DNA of 64,000 nucleotides from Muricea muricata. Its lineage: Eukaryota > Cnidaria > Anthozoa > Malacalcyonacea > Plexauridae. Numbering within the stretch: position 1 is the first letter of the stretch; every line of letters begins with the position of its first letter. Below the pieces are notes generated by a model that saw nothing but the letters and a program-made list of their open reading frames with translations, searched no databases and was not told the DNA's origin. Shown piece by piece: positions 13,203 to 27,314 of this stretch. The stretch covers positions 41,227,559 to 41,291,558 of the forward strand of contig OY979718.1 in the NCBI GenBank assembly GCA_963855995.1. Reading direction: 5' to 3'. The translations under genes were made by a program, and so were the position numbers.

Positions 13203-16200
13203 GTGTTATGAATTGTGAGTTTTCTAATATATACATGCATGCATGGAATTGCTGATGAATCACTGATTATAATAGCCGGTAATGTCAATTGCACTTCTGC
13301 TGAGAATGAAGTGGAGTACTAGAGTACCTCAAAGTCGTCTTATCGAATTCCTTCCCTCAAGGCTACTGTAAGAAAACAAGTGTCTTAGTGTCTTGCCGTT
13401 TCAATATTTTCATGTCTTTTGAAATAGAGAGACCCTTAATCAACACCCACTCTGTAATTGAAATATTGCCAATACCCTTGAAATATACTGAAAACATAAC
13501 ATATACGGTAAAAATGTAGGATTTGCTGATGTACGCGCATGAGTGTCCATCTAAGTATGTCTATTATACAAGAAATACTCGTGTTAAAATATACATAATG
13601 ATCACGATAACTCTTAAGCTTTCAGACTGGAAAACAACGCTACAACGTTTATATATACGATTACTAAAATGAAATGAAAGAAAAAATCTTTAAATTATCA
13701 AAAAGAATTAACTATGGGACATTCTGTCCCATAGGTATATTTTGAAAGAACTAGTCGTAATATTCTTGACCAAGTATTTGGGAAACCGCGCGACTTTTAT
13801 CATTATTCTAATGAATACACATAAAAATATATAAAACACGATAAGAAAACCTGTTCAGTTTGAGAAAGGCTCTACACATCCCAGCATAATTACAGTTCTA
13901 TGAAAATTTGAGGTTTTTCTGGAAAGCCAACAATACAGGTGCTTTACACTTTTTAAGTAGCTAGCATGCAATTGCCATTGGGTTGTTCTCAATGGGAGCG
14001 ATGCATTTTTTAAACTGGCAATTGAATATTGTGATCACGAGACATCACAGATCGCCGCAATCAGTTTTCCAAAAGGAAAAGTTCAATAAAAAACTTAATA
14101 ATTAGGTGGCCTGATATTGTGCTCAAAAATTCAGATGTTGGCTTTTAACTTTCTTTTATTCATAAATGTACTAATTAGGAAGGACTGAAAACTCTCCTTT
14201 CACGCAGTAAAAATATTAATTAGAGATCTGAATTAATAGCACATCGCCATATCAATATTATAGCACATTATCACACTTATAATCATGCTAGCCTTGGTAA
14301 GGTATCGATATGTGTGCCTATATATTCGTTTCCATTGCAAATTGACGATTATGAAATTCACCATGAGCTATATACCTTGCCATTTTCACCATACTACAGA
14401 CTTTTGTGACAATTGTCATTTTGTTTAAAAGATAAATGTGTAACATTTGACATTTGGAGTTTTGGAGTACATCGAAAACATAATAATGTATATGGAATAT
14501 AATATTCAAAAAAAAATTTTAAAAAATTGATACAAATTTAGTTTATGACGTCAGTAATTAATGGGCACTTGATACAGAACACGGCTGGCAACCGTAAGGC
14601 AATTTCTCGTCATTTTTGCTCGGCCTTTTATTGTCAGACTAAATAAAGGTAATCTATGCATTGAAGATAAGTAAACGTTTTGTCCTCACAGTTAAAGATG
14701 AGAACAGAGTTTGACGAAAACATCCCTCAATATTAAGTTTTTTTAAGTGAAGCAGATTCTCAAATAGTCTTCATACCCATCTCTTCATATATTGCAATGA
14801 TTTGCCTTTAAATATACAAAACAGAACATATACGGTAATGTTCAATTGGGGATTTTCAGATCATTCAAATCAATGTATAACTATAGCTACATGTTAAGTG
14901 TTTTGCAATGGAAATGCGCAGACATGCACGCATGCATTATGGATTACAATACCCTAGAGTTGGCAGTGTTCAAGATAAACATACTTTTAAATCATTCATG
15001 ATCTTATGCATGTGGCGAGGTTTAGACCGAATTCTCTACTTTACGAGTGTATAAATTATGCTATGTATGAGTCGCTTGCTACCAGGACTTGATACTGTTA
15101 TATATAGGTTAGTGAATAATCTTTTCATCCATAAATGCTGACAGAGTGTGTCTGCACTTTGCACTCTACATAAAGTTTGCAGCCATGAGCTTTCAGATTT
15201 TAAGTTTGCTGTGCATCATTCAGTAATTATGTTGTATGACTCTAAGTGTAGAGAAAGTCGTCATCGCACTTAATTTTAAACAAAATTTAATATTAAGATT
15301 ATTAATATAAAAATTAAAGAAGTAACATGTGCCGGAGCACGTAAACAGGGGAACCGAGGAGGTCTGTGCCCCCCTTTTTGGTGCGTGTAGGGGGGGGGAA
15401 GTAGAGGGGGGTGTATATCCCCCCAGTTTGAGCAAGACCTAAATTAAATCACGTACTAGAAAAATGGAATAAACTCACTACAATACAACCAATGGTAATA
15501 GTCCTGCTACTGACCAAACGTGCATTTACATAAAGTAGTTTAGTTGAAAGATTATTTGGACCACACCGGTTCTTCCGTAACCACATAAAAATGGGGTGGC
15601 GTTGGGGTCTATATTAGAATCCGAAACAACAAACAAAAAAACCAATGCAAACCGAAAAACCGCAGTGAATCGCGATGTAAAAAATTACCGTCCCCGAATT
15701 ACATCCAAAAATTAATCCCCAGAACCTTGAGTGTTTTCGCTGAAAAACAAAAACTTCACAAAGCGGACGGAGTTATCAATAGATTGCACTTATAAAATGT
15801 CGAATAAACGGGCGGGGAAAGGTGGAGCATTTCTTTGTCAACAGAAATGACTTGTGCATGAAATTCGAATATTAAAAAACCCTTAAAATTCCAATCTTAC
15901 AAATCCTCCTCCAAAACTCTAATAATTTTGAATTAATAGAAAATTTTTCAGGTGTTGTATTAATTTCTGTTCAAAATTCCAAACATGTGTACGCTAGAGC
16001 AAATTCTTGAAGACGTCGCACGTTCATTTGTTTAAAAAATCGCAATGTATGCTCAACTAGTAGATTCATGCCTTTCCCAAATTTGAAAACTGTTTCCGAG
16101 AGACATTGACAATTTGTAGAATCACACCTGCAGACAACATACCATTGCAAATTGCTCTGCTCGCTATTTCTATTTCTCGATAGATTACGAGGAGGAAAAG

Positions 16201-19200
16201 AATAATGTCGTTGGCGCATTAATTTAAACTGAGAAATGACAATGATCATGGCACCCGGCATATTTTTCTTTGTAATCTTCCGCTCCTGGTGCCTGCTACA
16301 TTCGATGTAACGCTTGTATAATGACAAATTGATGTGAAAAGATTATTTTAGCTCTAGCGTTATATATCTACTGTAATAAACAGGTGCATGGTGAGGAAGT
16401 TTCTCACAGTTACAATAGTTTCAACGGATATATTCCAAAAGACTATATATAACTTGTTAATTCTGATTCATGCTAGAACATGCCAGATTTGTGGATGAAA
16501 TTCTAATTCAACAAAGTTGTGCTACGATTTAGCATTTTATTGGAAATATCTCGCATATCTTTTAGCTATAATACGCTATACCTTCGAATACCTTTTCCGA
16601 GCTTCCTATATCTTATGATTTTTTATTTTAACCTTCTTTCACAGCATTTTTTATTTTTATAGCATCCCTGCATTCTTAGCCCCTGCATGCATGAACGCGC
16701 AAAGAAACCACGAAGATATAAACAAGGAAATCCGCGATTGGAATAAAAAAGAAATAACTGTGAAGGATCTTTCTGCTAGAAAATGACCTTTTCTCGCTAT
16801 TAAGATGAGAAATCAACTGTTAACCATTAAAAAAACTTTAAAAAAATATTTCAAATGTACCACACAAATTCTGGCATCACTTTTAATACGACCTGCATGA
16901 TTATTAAATAAAAAAATTAAGATGCCAAAAGACTATGCTATTTTACGGTGATATCTATGATTTTTTAACAGATTGATCTCCCACACAGTAATTTTGCACA
17001 CAATAATAAAAAATTAAGATATAATGTTTTCGCAAACCCACAGAAATAAGCCGATTATTCACAGCTCCATGGTACCTCGTCCTCGATCAGGATCAAGAAC
17101 AAGAATAAACACAAAACTTTGATTGAAATATTTTGCTTGATCATATATTGCAGTCATTGCTTGCATTCGCCTGAGACATATGTATACACATATATACCAG
17201 TACATAATAATCAGTTGGATGTTAATTATCAGGATCAAGTCGGTTTTCTTTGATGTCAGTGGCGCAGGCGGCTTGATAATGGCGGGGCGGGGGGGGGGGG
17301 GCAATATTCATACATTCGAGTACAGACCATAAAACTATAGATTTCAATAGAAATCAAAATACTGAACACGAATATATGCCTCAACCAGAGTTTTTGAGTT
17401 GGCTAAGTAACCATGCATGTATGCCTGATGTATCAAAGATTTTATGTGCGCCACAAAGATATTTTGGATACTGATTGAGTAAGATTAATATACCAATCAC
17501 TCGTTGGATTCAGCACTGATTTACTTTGCGCATTTAAAAGCTTCTTACTCTCGACATAATTTATCTCTTATTTACCGCATGAGTGACACTATGCTTTCAT
17601 CACAAAGTTTAAATTACAATTACGAAGAGAAGCTGGATCATGTGGTTGTCATTTCGGGAAAAAAACGTTCTTGATGGTGTGGTGGTGGTGGTGAATTTAA
17701 AACAAAAAGATATTGAAATTCAATTTCTTCATGTTTTAAAAATTTCCCTCTAGGTATTTTACATAGCTATGCAGTAGAGACAAAACATAGCTTTAGAGAT
17801 ACAGAACGATGAAACGTTATACAGAGATTACTTTACAAGTTGGATCCAAAAAGCATTTGATGAAATTTAAATCGTTCCTAAGTCAATTAAATTTCTCCCA
17901 GTTCCTGTTTAAAGTTTATGAACGTTGCTATAGAAAATTCTTTGAATTTTAGATCAACGTGTAACAGGAAGTGAGGATCGAACGTCTAATTACGTTAAGG
18001 ATGTGATTATCGGACCGAAAAACAAAACAAAGCCCTGTATTCACTGTTGAATTTTTGCTCTTTCAGATAATCAGAGGTGAAGCTAGAGCGTTTTGTGGGA
18101 GAGGGATATTCATATATTCAGGTTCTGCCCGACTAATTCATTTTGGAAGTTGATTATTAGTCAGGCAGTACACAAATACAGGAACCTTGCCCCAGCAGAT
18201 ATTGTTATGCAAATGTTTTGCCCAACTGCGAAGGGAAATCAGAAAAATCTATAGAAGTATTCCAATGAGTGGCATGGTTTGCTTATGTTTGCCGTCTGTC
18301 GTATTGCCTTTAGTCGATTGTCATACTGTAATTGCCTAATCATGGCTTCATATTTAAGCCATCTGTGCTAAATCAAAATAATTTCTCTGGGTGCACTCAA
18401 TATTAGGAAATTGCGAGCGCTAACAAAAGAGCATTGTCATTACCCAATGTATTTGGATTGTGTAGTTTAAAAATCTCAAAGGATTGATTGCAAACCACTC
18501 AATTAGATTTGAGCCGGAATCAAATTGACGTGAGCATTTTAAGTAATTCAGCATATCAAAATAACAGATAACAGTTTTTGGGCGTATACATACGTTGATG
18601 ATGAGACAAATTAACGATTCTTAATTTGCCACTGTACTCTATGGATATTATCTTATGTGAATATGTCTGTTCACGCATCTTATCTTTGCCCTCATATTTT
18701 GATTTGTAATTAAATCCTGTTATCACAAGAAATCATATTATAATCATGTCAAGTTTATTTTGGAAGATACAGAGTTTTAATGGGATAAAAAGTTGATTAA
18801 TTTAAAATATGAAGTCATAATAAACAGTACCACTATGTTTTTAAAAGTGAACTGCTTTTGAAAGGTTTTGTTTTTCATTGCTATATAGGTCGCGTCATAG
18901 TTTAATTTCAGCACCACGGTCGTTATTACGAGGGAATTTGCATGATTCGATTCGACTAATGGCTTTTTAAACACGATCTCAATAGATACCGTCTCATAAG
19001 TGATCTTTCTGTAATCATAAGGAGTATAAACGAGGATTGGCCTGAGCTAAAGCCGGCCGCACACCACAGCTCTTTGTTGAGCTATATGTAAAAATTTCGC
19101 AATTTGTACGTTTTTTTCTGCCACATTTTCTTGCTTGTACTGAAATCGATTTTCGCGTAAAGGGATCGAGTGAGGAACTTTTTTCGGATCAAGCAAGAAA

Positions 19201-21575
19201 GAGTTCTATATATCATTGAGCAAATCTGATTTTTAAGAATGCATGATGCAGTTTAAGTAGATATATACTGTAGTTTCAAGTAGAAAAATATGCCACATAT
19301 TTCATTGCACCAATGCACTGAGAGGCAATGTTGTAGTTCTCGATCCACCAAAGCCCATACTGTGCCAACATTGAACTACAATCGATCGTCATGTTGCATC
19401 ATTAACTAGCTGGCAAAACGTCATCAATAACTGGCAAAACGGAGTATTAGAAGCAGATACATTTTACATACTAAAACTTTTTGTAATTTCAGTATTGATG
19501 CATTTATTAATTTAATTCATTTGAAATTTACAATGGTTTCTGAGTAGGTTAACACGATGAAAGCTGTAATAAACCTTGAATAAACCTAATGAGGAAGTCA
19601 TTTCTGGCAGATAGCGTCGTTAGAATCGACCGCACGCGAGCTAGCTAGTTTCGCAAAGCTGGCAAGAATAGACCATGTGGGTGTAATGTGAAATATGACT
19701 GATTTCTTTTAATTTACAGCATGAAAAATAAAATTTTACAAGTCCAAGAACTAATAAAAGTGCCTTTAATAACTCTTTCCAGTCGGACGTAAAAAAATTG
19801 CGCACCAAATTTTTTATGCCTGTCTTAGCCCCCAAGAAATGAATCAAGTCTCATTGTATTCCTTATGAGAAATTTCCTTCGATCCTATCTCAACATATAT
19901 GCCAAACCAGGACAAAATTAAATTGACTTTCAAACTTTATACATGCAGAGATGGTGCAAAAAATCTCCAAGATTTTCAGTGGGCTAGCTTTTCATAGCTT
20001 TTATATGCAGGTAAAATGATATTTTGCCAAGTCAGAAATTTTGTTTCAGCTATTGAAAAATTATCTACAATGTAGCTATAAAAATAGAAATACATATAGA
20101 ATTCCCATTTGTCAATAATTTAGATTAACGTCATGAATGGAAACTATAGTCTTTTTAAGACAACATGACGTCGGTTTTGGCACTGCCACAGCTGTGGTGA
20201 ACTGACGCATGTTTGAGATGCTTTGCATGCTGTCGGTTGCAACACTGTTTTCGTAAGGAAATTTGGCTCAGTAATTAATGAGGCGGATATATTGATACGT
20301 CAGGAATCATTACATCATGTGAATTCAAGCTCAGGGGTATCAGCGTAACTTCCTTTCATATTTATGGTATCAAAAATGGATTTTTTTGCAGTAATATACT
20401 TTAATTACATACTGTAAAAATGATATACAAACAATGATGCAACAATCACTGATGCAACAATCACTGTCTCTAAATTTCGATGCGCATTATTTTCTGCGTT
20501 TATCATCATGTCAGTGTGGGTATCGGTTGCTAATTAGAAGCTAGAGGAATGCGATCTCGCGTTTAGCACAAAAGTCAAAGAATTCCACTGATTTAGAGTC
20601 TGTGAACAGGCATGCTGTAGACATAAACAAGATGTTTTGCCACTTGAAATTTGGTTAAAAGCTTTGTCATTAAAATATTCGTCCGTGAAAATGATCAAGT
20701 GGGAAAATTACCAATAATTTTTGTCATACTTACGGCTTCAATATTCCGGCTTATATTAATATTATTATATTCATGCATGAGGAACTTCATGTTATATGCG
20801 TTATACGACCTCTACTGACAGATTGCTGCATTGAATGAGATATGAAGAATGCATATGATGCAGTTTAATCGGATGTACAACCCTTGTTTTATAATCTACA
20901 GAATTATGAATACGGGTTGCATTGTCAGATATTAAAGATTCGGCTGTTTTTTCCGAGCGTTTTCCTAACAGCCAAAATGAAGGCTATAACAGTTACAAAA
21001 ACTTTCATCGCATGAATTGTTCAGTTTTTTTGTCCAGAGACAAGAGTCATGTTGGTTTTTTGAGAGCTTTTTGAAATAATTCGATGTGAAGATGTTTTGT
21101 CATGCCCATCTTTGAAAACTTCCAGCCTTTTATTACAGACTACAAACGGAAATTCATGTGGACACCATAACGATGTGTAACAAAGTTAACGCATATGCAA
21201 TATTGTTCTTTAAATTTATTTATTTCACATGAATATTAATTAAAACTATTTACAATATTAATGAATTAGAAGCGTTCTGACCGACTAAGGGTCTTCTGAT
21301 GGATCTTTACGTTCCTACAAAGAAAAATAATTAATGCGCAATTAATCGTATCTTGTTAATATATAAGTGTATATAGTATTTCAGTTATACTATAATCGAC
21401 ACAGATATGCTACAAAAGGTATAAATTATATTTCCTCGGTTTACTGTATACACACACCATATGAACTGACACACACAAATAGATAAGCACTTTCATTGAT
21501 ACAAATAACATGTTACACGTATTAAAATGAACTGAACAATATCTATGTATTCACGTCAAAAACGTTGACAAAATG
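13203..21575. other. Long intergenic stretch without recognised genes
   Basis: AT-rich sequence with scattered short open frames. The longest (15971-16327 minus, 118 codons) has no recognisable domain. Poly-G/poly-C tracts occur near 15362-15424 and 17282-17300. A 16-base direct duplication containing gatgcaacaatcact lies near 20434-20466. Copies of a dispersed repeat with the motif atattcatatattca and a nearby G tract appear at about 17282-17330 and 18095-18180. Confidence 0.45.
18095..18180. repeat. Dispersed repeat remnant (attcatatattcaggttctgcccgac type)
   Basis: Shares the segment atattcatatattca-gttctgcccgac with the intact hAT MITE at 21576-21780 and with sequence at 30036-30100. Ends are not clear, so this is probably a decayed copy of the same family. 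Confidence 0.45.
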
Positions 21576-21780
21576 CAGGGCCGTAGCAGGAGAGCTAATG
21601 GGGGGGGGGGGGTATATTCATATATCATTCATATATTAATGTTCTGCCCGACAAGTTTCTTTTCAAATCAAATTCAAATTGATCAATTTGAGTTTGATTT
21701 GAAAAGAAAGTCGTCGTCCAAAACATGAATATATGAATAAAACAGCCCCGCCCACTATTAACGTTCTAGCTACGGCCCTG
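21576..21780. mobile_element. hAT-type MITE with 8-bp target duplication
   Basis: 205 bases bounded by inverted ends cagggccgtagc / gctacggccctg. The flanks are a perfect 8-bp direct repeat acaaaatg (21568-21575 and 21781-21788), the duplication size typical of hAT insertions. The interior has a 12-base G run and an inner inverted repeat around cttttcaaatcaaa / tttgatttgaaaag. No coding capacity. The perfect duplication suggests a fairly recent insertion. Confidence 0.9.
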
Positions 21781-21819
21781 ACAAAATGCTTCCTGAGTGA
21801 TATCACCTCAGCGAACTTT

Positions 21820-21955
21820 AATGTCGACGTTTAACAAACGTTGGTACAACGTCATTATACAAACTGAAAATAAGACAACGTACGTTGTGGAAACGTAACC
21901 TAACTTAGCGTTTAACCAACGTTGGGATAACGTTGTGTGCTAGCTGGGATTACTT
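21820..21955. repeat. Internally repetitive AACGTT-rich segment
   Basis: Variants of cgtttaac(a/c)aacgttgg and ataacgttgt recur several times in both orientations over about 135 bases, ending at gtgtgctagctggg. It looks like the end of a DNA transposon with subterminal repeats, but I could not pair it with a second end. Confidence 0.4.
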
Positions 21956-22274
21956 GTACCAGAATTTCTTGCTTGAACTGACATTTCAGTTATCTAGTCA
22001 TCTTTTTGCCGAATAAAATGAAAACGATGCTGCGCCGGTAATTTTATTAATAACTGCAAGGCTATATAGCTGTTTATTCCCCTAGGACAACAAGGAAGTG
22101 CAAAATTGTTAAAATTAAATCGGATATGGAATTATTCACAGAAATAAAAGTGGTGAATTCGATAGTGAATCAAATCAACAAGACATATAAAATGTGCATT
22201 GGGTAGACTATGTGTAACAGGTAATGTAGGCTGTCCATCAAAGGAAATAATAATTAATTATTTAGGAACCATAA

Positions 22275-22385
22275 TTGCGAGGGGGGGGATTTGTGTTCAG
22301 CCCGATTATTTTTTGAATTTTGAAAATCAGCAGTTTTACAGTTTGTGAACACGAATATGTCAATACCCCCCCACACACACACACG
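22275..22385. repeat. Small inverted repeat with G/C tracts and an AC microsatellite
   Basis: Reads G8 ... tgtgttcagcccgatt ... ttgtgaacacgaatatg ... C7, followed by (ac)n from about 22371. The layout resembles the G-tract MITE family at 21576 and 18095 but is too diverged to define ends. Confidence 0.4.
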
Positions 22386-23061
22386 CACACACAAAACAAA
22401 TAAATAAATAAACAATCGATCTTTCGACGTCCCTACTTTAATTGACTAAACATCCATTATACGTATTCAGATACAATTAGTTCCTTAATTAAGCAACATA
22501 TAATTACAGTTCTATATTTTATCGCCACTTCAATCACGACTCAGTCATTTCATTTCCATTTTCTCTCAGGAAATCCAATAACTACAATCTCAGACGGGAC
22601 AAGGACTCTTAGTCTACGCTTATAGCTTCAAATTCGGATAAGGAGATGCACGCACGCACCAAATGCAGACGTAATTAGACTTGATATCATTTATTTGTTT
22701 TCATGAAGTCATTTTAATTCAATTATGAAAACACAACGATAAAACTTTGTGATGAGTTATGTAGCTTACACGACATTTAGCTATTTCGCTCGTTTGTATG
22801 TTTATCAATAGCTTTAATACCAGTCACTCAACACAACTAAGACCACCACAAGGTTAATTAAAAAAGATGTGGTAACACTGACGAACTGACGAGTAAGTGG
22901 ATTTTATAGGATACGTGCTATAATTGCTAATAATCACACTTGAATGAAAAATTTAAGACGACATACTTCGAGTGGTTAATGTCTGCCTCCCTTCCTTGAC
23001 GCACTTCGTAGAAAACGTCTGACAAGATAAGACCCACATCACCAACGTCCAATAGTGGTAT

Positions 23062-23331
23062 ATCCAAGCATGTTTTTGAGACTTAAAAGGATTCTTTGAA
23101 ATCCACACTAGAATAAACATTCATCTAGGAAGCTTACAAACTAGAGATACTTAATGAATATCCAAGCATGTTTTTGAGCCAAGCATGTTTTTGAGACTAT
23201 AGTGAAGGTCATGTAATTATATAACGCCTCGAGTTAAGTACAGATTTTAATTCTTAAAAGGATTCCTTGAAATCCACACTAGAATAAACATTCATCTAGG
23301 AAGCTTACAAACTAGAGATACTTAATGAAGC
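23062..23331. repeat. Tandem direct duplication, about 171 bp period
   Basis: The segment starting cttaaaaggattctttgaaa at 23082 recurs at 23253 with one or two changes over about 78 bases, ending tagagatacttaatgaa in both. The short motif ccaagcatgtttttgag occurs three times (23064, about 23163 and 23180). This looks like a recent local duplication. Confidence 0.8.
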
Positions 23332-24759
23332 AGAAATTCTTAAAATTCGTAGTCACATTAATTGAGTTAGCTAGCTATATACCGCTTAGTTTTTGTCGGT
23401 CAAGACAAGATCCGAATGCAGTCATGACAATTAATAATTTGTAAGCCTTTTAATCATTTTTTGATATCCTCTCTTCACAATGCTAATCATGCTGTGGGGG
23501 AAATCTCTACCTATAGCTTTGTAATGACCAGCATTGTAACCAGAGAGAGCGGGAGAGGATAGATCCACGGTGAGTATATTCATATGTTCAATAATTGTTT
23601 TCACAACAATGCCAATGAAGAAAGCATTATCAGAAAGTGAAGGCGTATATTTCCATGATTGTATTTTGACCATAAAACAGGCCAACTGGCGTGCATTTAG
23701 TTATTCTAAGATGGACTCTGGGGGACGGCTTGCCCACTGTTTTCAATCAGATTGATATTCTTATTAAAAAAATCAATAGAGATATCAATAGGCTGCAAAA
23801 CGTACTGTGGCACTTGTTCATTTTTTCAATTAATGAATTAATTCTTTAATTAATGGTTACTTCCCATTTTCGAGTTAGGCGAAATAAACTATTGCAATCA
23901 ATTGCATGAGTCAATCTCGCAATATATGTACTTCCGTATTTTTCATAACATATGCTTACAAATTGAATGTAGAGCGAATAATATAATCAATTTTTAAAAA
24001 TTCAACTTCTGAAAGCTTAGTAGAGTTCAGTATAGATGAGGTTTTAAAACAAAATATGCCTTTCATTTTCCAATAAATAGTTACTATTGTTGCCTTTTGA
24101 GCAAATGAAGAGGAAGGCAGAAGTCAATTGCATATTCTGGCGAATAGAAACGCTGCTTGGATAGGTTTTTTCCGCCATTATTCCTGCCCGAAAGTGGCTC
24201 TTCTGGTTACTCACTACAATGTTTTCCCAAACGTTTAAATAACTAAAATATTTTTTCTATTTATGGCTGATCAGCTTCTCCTATAAGCGTTATCCGACTC
24301 TGTACTATCAGAAATGAATAGTTGTTTCGACACTTGGGAATCGTAACAAGCTCGCTCGACGTAGATAAAAAATAGAAAATTAATGAAAGAAGAACATGCA
24401 GTAATTTATCTCAAGGCAAGGAGATTTGCAAGGAAGTATTACTATACAAGAATGAAAACTTGATCATATAGAGCGAATAAGTTTTTAGTTTTATGGCTTG
24501 TTCGTTTGCCTTTCGAACAAGCTATTCCTTGTCTGCTTGAAGCAAGTAATAAAGTGGTCAATTTGAGATGCTCCAAAAAAGCACATAATTTAGTGTCACA
24601 TGGGTAGTTTGAGATGAACTAATGATTACTTAGTGTTCCACAGGAAAGTAATTCTCCTTGTTGAAAATTATTTTGTATCATATGATAACTTGTTAAATTC
24701 AGATCGTGTAATTGGTTGATTTTGGTCACGTGATGTCGAATAGAAAGTTCTATTTCCCA

Positions 24760-25023
24760 AGAGTGCAATAGGAAAATACTATTGCACTCTCCAGAGTGCA
24801 AAAGTACTATACGTTTTTTACTATTGCACTCTTTCTGTTTTCAATAAATCCCATCCGTCAAAACATTTCTCGGACGGTGATCTTTTAATACATTGTTTTT
24901 ATTTGAAAAGCAATAGCCTATTTTGGTATTATATAAAACAAAAAATGAATGTTTTTATTCGTGCAATAGTAAGAATATCTTCAAATAAAAATATTCTTAC
25001 TATTGCACTCATAAACATTCATT
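24760..25023. repeat. Cluster of hairpins around a tgcaatagta motif
   Basis: An imperfect palindrome with agagtgcaata / tattgcactct ends lies at 24760-24790, with another copy of the motif at 24819-24830. A second, nearly perfect hairpin has arms 24945-24979 and 24991-25023. The common motif is gtgcaatagta. Probably a MITE or nested foldback elements; no target duplication was identified. Confidence 0.65.
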
Positions 25024-25029
25024 ATTTGT

Positions 25030-27120
25030 ATACTAATCAACAGATTACGCAAAGATAAAGAGTATGAATGGGTTTTTTCTGGTTGAGATTCCCTTGATTG
25101 AAATTACATGGTCCTGGATCTGATTGAAATTAAATGCATTCGCCACATTTTATGACGTAATGCATGAGACATTGACTAGTACTTTCTTTTAAGGTGTCTT
25201 AAGACAAAATTTGCTGCACGTTACCCTAAACACAGTTTTAATACAGAAGATCAACAAATCACGAAAAATAATAAAAAATGAGATGGATGTCCAGCTTTCA
25301 GATAAGAAATCCACATTGCGACTTTGAATGCAGATTGTGAACATGTCATGTAAATAAAGCGCTATCTCAATTTTAAAAACTTCCAATCGCGATCGATTAA
25401 TCTACCATAACTGTGACTCATTCGCTCAAATTAAGCCAACCAAAGAAAGCTGAATGAATACACATTTAAATGAGAAGAAACACTAGTCGGCACTGCTTAG
25501 TATTCTTTTAAATATTTAAACTTAAATACAGATATCTCCGCTTTTTTTGGGACTCCCTGTATGTTGATATTGACATATTGATTGCTTCAGTAACACTTTC
25601 CGAATCTAATTTTCTTTCTCTACTGTTACTATTAGGGTCGATATATAAGATTCATAACACGCTTACAATTGAGTGTGGTATAATAACAGTACTGCATAAA
25701 GTCAGTGAAGCTAATATTTGGTAAAAGCACTTGTAGTTAAACTTTTGGAAATGAACTGATAAGCGCCGAATAGGCGTCTTTCACCTTTATTAATCTTTCC
25801 CCAAAGACCTGGGGCACGATGTTGCATTTCACAGACTATTACTCACAGACTAAGACTCTATATCCCACCGGCAGGGGCACACACTTTACTGATCTGATGC
25901 GTAGCGGCAACCGGTAACCGGGATTTGTGCTTTTACCTTTCTGTTATTTTGGATGCATACTAACAAAAATGTAAACACAACCTGCACATGCGCGAAGCGA
26001 CTGTAACCTACCTTTATTGGGCTCAAAAATGTTTTAGGTCTTTTAACTGAATTTTAACACTGTAGAAATGATGTGCTATAAATTTGGCTTTTGTTCACAG
26101 TTCCAGAGGTGTCCTAGGCTTCAACGTATATAGTTTGCTATGGCGTGCGTAACGCACGCGTGGGATGTACCCTCACTGGATGTACCCGAAAATCGAGTGC
26201 GCGCGTCATGCACCAGTTCCACTGAGCTCACAGTATACTGTAGCTCAGTTACCAGTTCGAAGCATCGAACTATAATAGATCTGGAACGATAAGTCAGGGG
26301 GGAGACCCAGTCCTTTTTAAGAATTTCGTCAAAAAATATCATTTTTGTATCCGTAAAATTCTTTATTTAAATCTACCAACAGATCTCTAAGAGCCATAAA
26401 TATTTAAACAATGACAGTTGAATTTATATAATGTGTTATAAAATTTGACAAAAATCGTACTATCAAAAATGTTGAAGCAAAGGCGAAAATTACGAAAAAT
26501 CCACCAGATTTTAGCTACTTTTTTTTCTGAGTTTTTGAAAGTTCAAGTAATACCTAAGACGTGAAACCACAGGAAATATTTAACTACAAGCAAAATACAT
26601 CCGTGTGTGAAGTCAGTAGGAAGATTGAACGTTTTAGGGTCGAAAAAAAATGTATTTAAAAAATATTATTTATAAAAGACGCATGAAAAACGTCAATTTC
26701 TTTATGTTTTGAAAGGGTTAAAGCAAGGGTTAAAAGTTCAGGATGAAGAGGAGTACCTGGCGTTCACTGCAAAATAAGTTTGGGACTGTCTAAAAGTTTC
26801 ATTATATATTTTTTATTTGCTCAAGAGCAAAGTTTTCTTTGATACGTACAAACATTTGTAATTTTTTTAAAATATTAAAGTCAGAATGCTCACTTTTTGC
26901 TGCAGATAGGTGTAAGACAGTTGGAACTAAACAGGAAACCGGGTCTGAAATCAAAACAATGATAGTGTCTTTCCACAAAAACAGTGTATTTCTTGCCAGT
27001 TTTTGCTCGAAAACAAAAATTCTCACTCCTCGAAAACCGAATCCGACCTCTCTCCAGTCTTTTTGAATGTTGATTTTCCAGCACGCCGGCTTCAGCCAAT
27101 CATAGGTTCAAAACACTGAA
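25030..27120. other. Intergenic, no gene supported
   Basis: Short open frames at 25189-25386, 26121-26342 and 26802-27099 overlap on both strands and show no domain; some start at non-ATG codons. The stretch is AT-rich, with poly-A/T runs at 26520-26680. Confidence 0.4.
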
Positions 27121-27135
27121 GTTATCGTTCCAGAT

Positions 27136-27299
27136 CAGCCTCGTACCCAGGCGCTTTATGTGCTTATAACACAGTTATATATAGAGAGATCAGTCAATAA
27201 GCAAACGCGCGGGGGTGCTTGGGGAGGTTTTAAGGTAGTAACTGACCTCTATATCTATAACTGTATTAAAAGCACACAAAGCGCCTGGGTACGAGGCTG
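27136..27299. mobile_element. Short TIR element with a 9-bp near-perfect target duplication (Mutator-like MITE)
   Basis: 164 bases. The inverted ends begin cagcctcgtacccaggcgct, and the arms run about 55 bases. Flanks are gttccagat (27127-27135) and gttccaaat (27300-27308), a 9-bp direct repeat with one mismatch. A 9-bp duplication is typical of Mutator-like elements; class assignment is inference. No coding content. Confidence 0.75.
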
Positions 27300-27314
27300 G
27301 TTCCAAATCTATTA

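Noticed and set aside
15971-16327. 118-codon minus-strand open frame
   Set aside because: No recognisable motif, low-complexity-free but random-looking, isolated in a gene-poor stretch with no neighbouring exon that joins in phase.
26802-27099. Several overlapping frames upstream of the 27-kb elements, considered as a divergent gene's first exon
   Set aside because: They begin at TTG or GTG rather than ATG and overlap on both strands in three frames, with no domain.
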